A stretch of 7,874 nucleotides of DNA from an uncultured Erysipelotrichaceae bacterium (GTDB lineage Bacteria > Bacillota_I > Bacilli_A > RF39 > UBA660). The stretch lies in contig CADBSQ010000113.1 of the NCBI GenBank assembly GCA_902797415.1, forward strand, positions 1 to 7,874, read 5' to 3'. Positions 1 to 4,607 of this stretch are shown one piece after another. A program made the position numbers and the translations under genes. Positions within the stretch are counted from its first letter, which is position 1; each line of letters opens with the position of its first letter. The notes below the pieces were generated by a model that saw only the letters and a list, made by a program, of their open reading frames with translations, had not been told where the DNA came from and did no database searches.

Positions 1-822
1 ACCAGCAAAAGCTACCAATATTGTTCTTCCCTTTTTAGTCATTAAATTATTAAATGAAAGTGATAAAGCAGTTAAGAAAGACATTCCTGTCTTCTTAGTT
101 TTTTCATTATTAATACTTTTATTTTCTTTAGTATTAATTTTACCATCATATGGATTGGTGTCAGAGACAATCTTACCATCTTTGATGTTTATTATGCGAT
201 TAGCATATTCTTCTGCTAAATCAGGATTATGAGTAACCATTATAACTAAACGTTCTTTAGCTATTTTTTTTAGTAAATTCATTATTTGAATACTGGTTTC
301 TGAGTCTAAAGCACCAGTTGGTTCATCAGCAAGTATAATCTCTGGATCATTAACAAGTGCTCTTGCAATGGCAACACGCTGCATCTGACCACCTGATAAT
401 TGATTGGGTTTTTTATTAATGTGATCTTTTAAACCAACATCTTTTAGGGCTTTAATCGCTTTTTTTCTTCTACTGGTTTTGTTAAATCCAGATAGTGTTA
501 ATGCTAGTTCTACGTTTTTTAAAACAGTTTGATGACTAATTAAATTATAACTTTGAAAAACAAAACCAACCCTATGATTACGATAACTATCCCAATCGCG
601 ATCACTAAACTTTTTAGTACTAACTTCATTTATAACAAGGTCTCCACTAGTATAATCATCAAGTCCACCAATTATATTTAAAAATGTAGTTTTACCACTT
701 CCACTAGGACCTAGTATAGCAGCAAACTCATTTGTTCTAAAGTTAACACTTACTTTATCTAAAGCGGTTTGTTTAAATCCCTCCGTTTTATATACTTTAG
801 TAACTTTCTTTATCTCTAACAT
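1..822 (-). CDS. ABC transporter, ATP-binding domain with fused MacB-type permease (C-terminus cut off by window edge)
   Basis: The visible 274 residues form a complete ABC ATPase. They show Walker A GPSGSGKTT (about 38-46), Q-loop Gln90, signature LSGGQ (142-146), Walker B IILADE with Glu167, D-loop ALDS and H-loop His198. The family is the MacB/LolD type, which couples ATP hydrolysis to lipoprotein or peptide export, or to envelope-linked mechanotransmission. After a polar linker (about 222-245) the chain continues into FLTALSLSFNNLMTKKGRT, which looks like the amphipathic helix before the first membrane helix of an FtsX/MacB permease, so this is probably an ATPase-permease fusion as is common in low-GC Bacillota. 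The reading frame is still open at position 1. The ATG at 820-822 has only a weak GGGTG ribosome site (830-834) but lies just below a strong promoter. The substrate cannot be deduced. Confidence 0.93.
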   Translation of the reverse strand, partial: MLEIKKVTKVYKTEGFKQTALDKVSVNFRTNEFAAILGPSGSGKTTFLNIIGGLDDYTSGDLVINEVSTKKFSDRDWDSYRNHRVGFVFQSYNLISHQTVLKNVELALTLSGFNKTSRRKKAIKALKDVGLKDHINKKPNQLSGGQMQRVAIARALVNDPEIILADEPTGALDSETSIQIMNLLKKIAKERLVIMVTHNPDLAEEYANRIINIKDGKIVSDTNPYDGKINTKENKSINNEKTKKTGMSFLTALSLSFNNLMTKKGRTILVAFAG

Positions 823-849
823 AATTAAACACCCAAACTTTTCACTAGT

Positions 850-878
850 ATTATATAGGAAAAAATAGTGATTAACAA
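850..878 (-). promoter_or_regulatory. Sigma-A-type promoter of the ABC transporter gene
   Basis: On the minus strand TTGTTA (873-878) is separated by exactly 17 bp from a perfect TATAAT (850-855). Transcription would start near 843, giving a leader of about 20 nt before the ATG at 822. Confidence 0.75.
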
Positions 879-941
879 GATTTATTTGTATTTTTAGATC
901 TATATATAAAACAAGTTATATTTTTGGCATTCCCTTATCTA

Positions 942-978
942 CTGAAAAAATAAAAAGAACAGCGTTTTTACTGTTCTT
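942..978 (-). terminator. Intrinsic terminator of the triple-repeat gene
   Basis: On the minus strand AAGAACAG (971-978) pairs with CTGTTCTT (955-962) around an 8-nt loop that contains the stop codon of the gene at 968. The T-rich run TTTATTTTTT follows. The stem begins inside the last codons of the gene. Confidence 0.75.
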
Positions 979-1984
979 CTTTTGGTTCTAATTTAATTAT
1001 CTTTGCTGGCCTTTGTTCTAAAGTGCTAGAAAGAATTTCATCTGTTAAATCATTTTTTCCTAAGAAAGTATATAAATAATTTTTAATTGCTTCTTCTACA
1101 CTTTCATACACACCATAAGTATGATTGATATTACCCTCTCTATCTAAGTAATAAATATACCATTTGTTATTGTGTTTATTTAGACATATTTTTATGAAGG
1201 TATCATTGTTTCCAAGTAGTGAATAATAATCTGAACTTATATTACAAAGCTCTAGATTCTCATCCAATCTTTCTATAAGTGATTCTTCTTCTTTTGTTAG
1301 TGGTGCATTTTCTTTTCCAAATACAAACATATTAACAAAAATTTTTTTACCAGTATTCTCATCTGGAGTTTGTCCACTATAATATTGAAGATAATCACTA
1401 GTACTATCAAATTTAGTTTTTATGTTTTCTTTCCAGTTAAGTGTAACGTTATAAATAAAATCTGCTATTGCATCATCTATTTGATCAAATTTCTTTATAC
1501 TACTTCTATTTCCATCTTCTATTGTATAAGTTAACCAGTTAGCATTTTCTTTATTTAGGAAGTAGCAACCTTCATACTCTGCTTCATTGATATTTCCCTC
1601 ACAAATAGAATAATTAGAATCCATAATTCTATGTTCTCTTAAGAGCTGATTTAGCTTCACTATTTTTTGAAGTTCTTCTTCTGTTAAAGATTCAGCTTGT
1701 CCAAATAGTATATCCATAAGTACATTTTTGGCTGCATCGTCAAACTTTGCTACTTTTTTGATGAGAAAAGGAATTGCTTCCTTCAAGTTGCTAAATCTAA
1801 ATAGTTTTGTATCGTTATTCTCAGTTGTGGAAACTAACCATTGATCATCAACTTTATTAAGACATACACCAATAGAATCTGTACCATCACATAAGTGATA
1901 ATCACTGTTATGTACCTTTGCATCAACTAATGCAATTTGGATACGTCCTACTAATATTTTTTCGTTATTTGTTAATTCATTCAT
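968..1984 (-). CDS. Protein of unknown function with three tandem copies of a roughly 100-residue domain
   Basis: This 338-aa protein has no signal peptide or membrane segment and is acidic, so it is probably cytoplasmic. It has three divergent repeats: residues 4-99, 100-228 and 229-312. Each opens with LTxxE and an amphipathic helix. Each then has a (D/S)xxYxLxxG-like strand, a CLNK or FLNK strand, a Trp a few residues later (QWLV, NWLTY, KWYIYY), and a helix of the type EAIxxFL. Repeats 1 and 2 end in FGQAES and FGKENA just before the next LT, and repeat 3 ends in FLGKNDLT. The ATG at 1982-1984 was chosen because GGAGG (1992-1996) sits 7 nt upstream. The frame stays open upstream, but that extension runs through the promoter. 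The gene is monocistronic, with its own promoter and terminator. The helix-strand-W-strand-helix pattern recalls small immunity-type or SMI1-like folds, but I do not recognise the family and that link is weak. Confidence 0.88.
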   Translation of the reverse strand: MNELTNNEKILVGRIQIALVDAKVHNSDYHLCDGTDSIGVCLNKVDDQWLVSTTENNDTKLFRFSNLKEAIPFLIKKVAKFDDAAKNVLMDILFGQAESLTEEELQKIVKLNQLLREHRIMDSNYSICEGNINEAEYEGCYFLNKENANWLTYTIEDGNRSSIKKFDQIDDAIADFIYNVTLNWKENIKTKFDSTSDYLQYYSGQTPDENTGKKIFVNMFVFGKENAPLTKEEESLIERLDENLELCNISSDYYSLLGNNDTFIKICLNKHNNKWYIYYLDREGNINHTYGVYESVEEAIKNYLYTFLGKNDLTDEILSSTLEQRPAKIIKLEPKEEQ

Positions 1985-2044
1985 CCCAAAACCTCCAATG
2001 TAGTTGTCTATTATACATTCAACAAAACTAAAAATCAAGTTAAA
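1931..2044 (-). repeat. Copy 1 of a duplicated promoter-leader-N-terminus cassette
   Basis: This stretch aligns without gaps over 114 nt to 7054-7167 on the same strand. By eye about 53 of 60 positions match upstream of the ATG and about 42 of 54 within the coding part. It holds the promoter, the transcribed leader, the ribosome site and the first 18 codons (MNELTNNEK...) of the triple-repeat gene. Confidence 0.85.
2010..2038 (-). promoter_or_regulatory. Promoter of the triple-repeat gene
   Basis: On the minus strand TTGATT (2033-2038), a 17-bp spacer and TATAAT (2010-2015) form a near-consensus promoter. The predicted start is near 2003, so the leader is about 20 nt and carries GGAGG at 1992-1996. 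The -35 box lies inside one arm of the terminator of the preceding operon. An almost identical promoter stands at 7133-7161. Confidence 0.8.
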
Positions 2045-2068
2045 TAATAGCATTTAACTTGATTTTAG
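2028..2068 (-). terminator. Terminator hairpin of the protease operon, overlapping the next promoter
   Basis: CTAAAAATCAAGTTAAAT (2028-2045) and ATTTAACTTGATTTTAG (2052-2068) are inverted repeats with one bulged base and a 6-nt loop. On the minus strand the hairpin begins about 17 nt after the protease stop codon and is followed by TTTTGTT. The stem is long but AT-rich. Its downstream arm contains the TTGATT box of the next gene. Confidence 0.65.
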
Positions 2069-2085
2069 TGTTTAAGCAGCATTTT

Positions 2086-3432
2086 TTATACTTTTGGGCT
2101 TTTATCGATGGAGTTTTTGTTCTTTATTCTATTTAATAATTCATTATAATCATAGGTTTCTACTTCTTTTGTAGGAATCTTGAAATAAACACTACTTACT
2201 CTAACGTAGGTGCCATCTTCCTCTTTTGATATACTGTTTATGATTACTTTTTCAGCACCTAGTTCATTGGCAATTTCTTCAGATATTTTCTCCTGAGACT
2301 CAGGGCCAAAGTTTTCTATATTAATATTATCAACGTTTTGCAAAAACAATCCATCAAAATAATTTGAAATATCAAACAAAACACTTTCTTCATCATTATA
2401 TTTAAAACCATAGTAAGTTTTGTGTATATCCTCTTCTTCAGAAGAGTTATCATAATATGAATCAAATAAGTATCTACCGAAGTCTGAATCCTTTGCCGAC
2501 ATACCAGATTTCTTTTCATAAATTGTTAAAAGTATTTTTTGTGTTTCTAGCAATTTTTCATCGTAATACTTTTCAAATTCTTCTTCTTTCTTTGATAAAC
2601 CATGATTACCTAAAAACCTGGATATATATAAAGTATAAACCATTATATCCATATTACCTATTAGTTTATTTGTATCTTTCGGTGATAAATACTGATTAAT
2701 TTCCTTTTTTAAACCATCTAAATCTCTATTAACAAAATAGCTTAAGACTTTATCGTAACCCAGTATTATTCCTAAAGTACTGATAAGATGTTGAAGTTCA
2801 AGATAACTTCCATCATCTTTTCCTAAAAAAGCAGTTGCACCCTCATTTACTCCATAACCAAAAATTATAGCTTTAGTAAAACCAGTATCAAGTATACCTT
2901 TTTTTAAGATAGCATGTAATTGTTCATGGGCAATTGTATACATATCCGTTTCTTCAACACTGTCATATAAAGTGTATATATTAACATAAGAAAAATAATC
3001 ACCACTCCACCAACCATGTTCTTTGGCAAATTTAGTCATTTCTTTTACTCTTTCGGTTTTAGCAACTGCATACATATTATATACAGAATCTTCTGTAAAC
3101 AAATATGCATTACCATCTATAATTACTTCTTCAAAAGCACTAATTATTCTTTTTTTATCTTCATCATCTATGTTTTCGTTTTCATTTATTGCTTTTTCAA
3201 ATATTGCTTTTAGATTTTCTTCTTGGATGTCACCAGGGCTAAGTTGTTCCTGTATAAAGGGATCTGACTTTGCACTTTGTAAGGCTACTTGATATTCAAC
3301 ATTTGGAATGAGAGATATAGTCATAGAAGTAAAGAGAACACCAAGAATCATTTTTTTTGTAATAATCTTTATTTTTTTTAGTTTTCCCTTATTTTTTAAT
3401 TTAGATATATCTAATTCTTCAATTTCACCCAT
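2086..3432 (-). CDS. Membrane-anchored HExxH metalloprotease (gluzincin-like)
   Basis: The 448-aa product has a lysine-rich cytoplasmic N-terminus (residues 1-27), one membrane segment (about 28-45) and a long polar remainder. The positive-inside rule places that remainder outside the cell. The zinc-protease motif HEQLH is at 169-173 (TIAHEQLHAIL), with Glu170 as the expected catalytic base. Glu197 in GVNEGATAF lies 24 residues after His173, where gluzincins place the third zinc ligand. The C-terminal half has no motif I recognise. The ATG at 3430-3432 follows AGAGGAG by about 7 nt. The first 8 nt overlap the end of the upstream gene (ATGGGTGA), so translation is probably coupled. A hairpin at 2028-2068 ends the operon. 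Peptidase activity follows from the motif; the substrate and exact family are unknown. Confidence 0.85.
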   Translation of the reverse strand: MGEIEELDISKLKNKGKLKKIKIITKKMILGVLFTSMTISLIPNVEYQVALQSAKSDPFIQEQLSPGDIQEENLKAIFEKAINENENIDDEDKKRIISAFEEVIIDGNAYLFTEDSVYNMYAVAKTERVKEMTKFAKEHGWWSGDYFSYVNIYTLYDSVEETDMYTIAHEQLHAILKKGILDTGFTKAIIFGYGVNEGATAFLGKDDGSYLELQHLISTLGIILGYDKVLSYFVNRDLDGLKKEINQYLSPKDTNKLIGNMDIMVYTLYISRFLGNHGLSKKEEEFEKYYDEKLLETQKILLTIYEKKSGMSAKDSDFGRYLFDSYYDNSSEEEDIHKTYYGFKYNDEESVLFDISNYFDGLFLQNVDNINIENFGPESQEKISEEIANELGAEKVIINSISKEEDGTYVRVSSVYFKIPTKEVETYDYNELLNRIKNKNSIDKSPKV

Positions 3433-3694
3433 TATAAATCTCCTCTGCTATTTGTCTTATTTTTTCAACTATGTTTTCATCATTTATTTCCTTTAAAGTA
3501 ATGCTATCATCATCTTCTATAACCTCTGCAGAAAATATGATGCTTTTATTTTTAGAAATATCATGAGCGTTTTTGTAAATAATGTATGTTCTATCATCAT
3601 TTTTAAACTTAAAATACTTTAAGACTTCTATTTTTTCTGTTTTATTCGATTCATTTATAACTTCGATTATGTTTTCTTCATTTTTCTTAATCAT
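3425..3694 (-). CDS. DUF1292-like small acidic protein
   Basis: This 89-aa soluble protein opens with ENIIEVINESNKTEKIEVLKYF. It continues with a strand (RTYIIYKN), a polar segment, another strand (SIIFSAEVIEDDDSITL) and a closing helix rich in Glu and Ile. This order matches DUF1292 (YrzB-type) proteins of Bacillota, which have the form 'regulatory-sized acidic domain, function unknown'. The assignment is by pattern memory, not by a search. It is the first gene of a two-gene operon: its TGA overlaps the ATG of the protease by 8 nt. The start at 3692-3694 has AGGGTG close upstream. A role linked to the co-translated protease is possible but is not shown by the sequence. Confidence 0.8.
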   Translation of the reverse strand: MIKKNEENIIEVINESNKTEKIEVLKYFKFKNDDRTYIIYKNAHDISKNKSIIFSAEVIEDDDSITLKEINDENIVEKIRQIAEEIYNG

Positions 3695-3711
3695 ATTATC
3701 ACCCTACAATC

Positions 3712-3740
3712 ATTATAACACGTATATTGTTAATCATAAA
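3712..3740 (-). promoter_or_regulatory. Extended -10 promoter of the DUF1292-protease operon
   Basis: On the minus strand TGTTATAAT (3712-3720) is an extended -10 element containing a perfect TATAAT. The -35 position (3735-3740, TTTATG) is weak at 17 bp spacing, which fits an extended -10 promoter. The start would be near 3705, giving a leader of about 10 nt. Confidence 0.6.
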
Positions 3741-3763
3741 GATTTCAAAAAAAAAAGTTAGTG

Positions 3764-4299
3764 TCAAATAATTATTGGGAAAAGATATAAGAAAATATAA
3801 AAACCCTTATATTTTTTCGTTTTCTCAAGACTTTCAAGTTCTTCAACTATCGTTTTAATATCTAGAGTACCAAGAGGTATTAGATTATTATAGTAAGATG
3901 AACTAGGATCTGGTAAATAAAGCGCTTCCCTCTTTTTTGATATTTAGAATTTTTAACTCTACCATATAAATGAAGATGAAATGTTGGATCGTTATTAATC
4001 AAATGTGACCAATTACCATTCTCCTGATAATTAATTATTTCAATATCTATGTTTCTTCTTTTTAAACCGTTTATCATTGCTTCTCCAACTAGCGTAGATA
4101 ATCTTATAAATTCTTTTGCCATCTTCGGATCTAAATTTAATCTGCTTTTTATCTTATTATCTTTAGCAACTATACAAAGATGACCACCATCTTCCCTTGA
4201 GATGTGTTGTTTCTTAGGAACATAAACAAAAAAATTAACAGTTTCATAAATTTTTTTATCTTCCACAGCTAATTTTTTTCTAAAACCAATTCTTATCAA
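3764..4299 (-). pseudogene. HIT-family protein interrupted by a one-base frameshift
   Basis: HIT proteins are nucleotide-binding hydrolases or transferases acting on nucleoside phosphates. The first frame gives KIYE..NFFVYVPKKQH, REDGGH (35-40), NYQENGNW (90-97) and PTFHLHLYGR with His108 and His110; the usual third His of HxHxH is Tyr112. After about QKRG (124) that frame runs into an unrelated tail and stops at 3880. The neighbouring frame continues sensibly with EALYLPDPSSSYYNN and a helix (IKTIVEELESLEKTKKYKGF) to a TGA at 3764. One extra base in the C-run at 3928-3930 or the T-run at 3933-3938 would join them into 178 residues; a fourth G in the gene strand gives QKRGEAL, which suits my memory of related HIT proteins. 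The start is doubtful: there is no ATG, only TTG at 4297-4299 right after an in-frame stop, or GTG at 4264-4266. A real pseudogene and a sequencing error are both possible. Confidence 0.82.
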
Positions 4300-4303
4300 T
4301 TAG

Positions 4304-4332
4304 AGTATACCAATTATGAATATTATTTACAA
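4304..4332 (-). promoter_or_regulatory. Promoter of the HIT gene, abutting its start
   Basis: On the minus strand TTGTAA (4327-4332), a 17-bp spacer and TATACT (4304-4309) form a promoter, and TGG before TATACT makes an extended -10. The predicted start falls at about 4297, on the TTG candidate start itself. The transcript would therefore be leaderless from TTG, or have a 30-nt leader to the GTG at 4266. Confidence 0.6.
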
Positions 4333-4354
4333 TAATTATATTATTATGTAAATA
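4324..4354. repeat. Inverted repeat in the divergent intergenic region, possible operator
   Basis: TATTTACA (4324-4331) and TGTAAATA (4347-4354) are perfect 8-bp inverted arms separated by 15 AT-rich bases. The left arm covers the -35 box of the HIT promoter. The arms are one helical turn or two apart, as in many dimeric operators. The region is very AT-rich, so chance symmetry is possible. The rest of 4310-4412 contains only the two promoters. Confidence 0.4.
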
Positions 4355-4373
4355 TTTATTTTATTTTTTTTAA

Positions 4374-4402
4374 TTGATTAAAAAAAATTATTATTATATA
4401 AT
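4374..4402 (+). promoter_or_regulatory. Promoter of the plus-strand two-gene operon
   Basis: TTGATT (4374-4379) and TATAAT (4397-4402) are separated by exactly 17 bp. The same hexamer pair is used at 2010-2038 and 7133-7161. The start would be about 4409, at the ribosome site AAAGGATGG. Confidence 0.8.
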
Positions 4403-4421
4403 AAACTAAAGGATGGTAAGA

Positions 4422-4607
4422 ATGGAAAAAGAAATGAAGCAAGCAAAGGAATTAGTAAAAAAAATAGATAATACTGAATTACTTTCAGATGAAGATCTAG
4501 ATAAAATGGATTTTTATCAACTATCATATTATTTACAAACATTAAATCAAATAGATAGTTTAGTAAAGAAAAAAGAATTAAAAAATGGTGACGGAAAAAA
4601 TGAATGA
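4422..4607 (+). CDS. Small helical protein of unknown function, first gene of operon
   Basis: This 61-aa protein (MEKEMKQAKELVKKIDN...) is strongly charged and probably all-helical. It has two heptad-like helices: residues 1-18, and a second around DLDKMDFYQLSYYLQTLNQIDSLVKKK. There is no membrane segment. An in-frame ATG at 4413 was rejected: it is part of the ribosome site AAAGGATGG and would lie only about 4 nt from the predicted transcript start. The ATG at 4422 is correctly spaced from that site. The TGA at 4605-4607 overlaps the start of the next gene by 8 nt (ATGAATGA), so the two are probably made together. It may act as a partner or chaperone of the large downstream protein; this rests on context only. 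I do not recognise the family. Confidence 0.78.
   Translation: MEKEMKQAKELVKKIDNTELLSDEDLDKMDFYQLSYYLQTLNQIDSLVKKKELKNGDGKNE

Noticed and set aside
1985..2053. N-terminal extension of the triple-repeat gene by 23 residues.
   Set aside because: It translates the -35 and -10 boxes and the GGAGG site, which indicates that the real start is 1984. The similar amino acids at 7108-7161 reflect conserved non-coding DNA.
3023..3292. Plus-strand hydrophobic open frames opposite the protease gene, possible small membrane proteins.
   Set aside because: They mirror the charged AT-rich codons of the protease and have no ribosome site or promoter.
3792..3815. AT-only hairpin AAAATATAA and TTATATTTT near the end of the HIT gene, a possible terminator.
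   Set aside because: The stem has no G-C pair, lacks a clean U-tract on the minus strand and lies inside the restored coding frame.
4585..4599. Upstream ATG for the 734-aa gene.
   Set aside because: No ribosome site precedes 4585, while GGTGA and CGGA precede 4600 and the 8-nt overlap there matches the coupling seen in the other operon.
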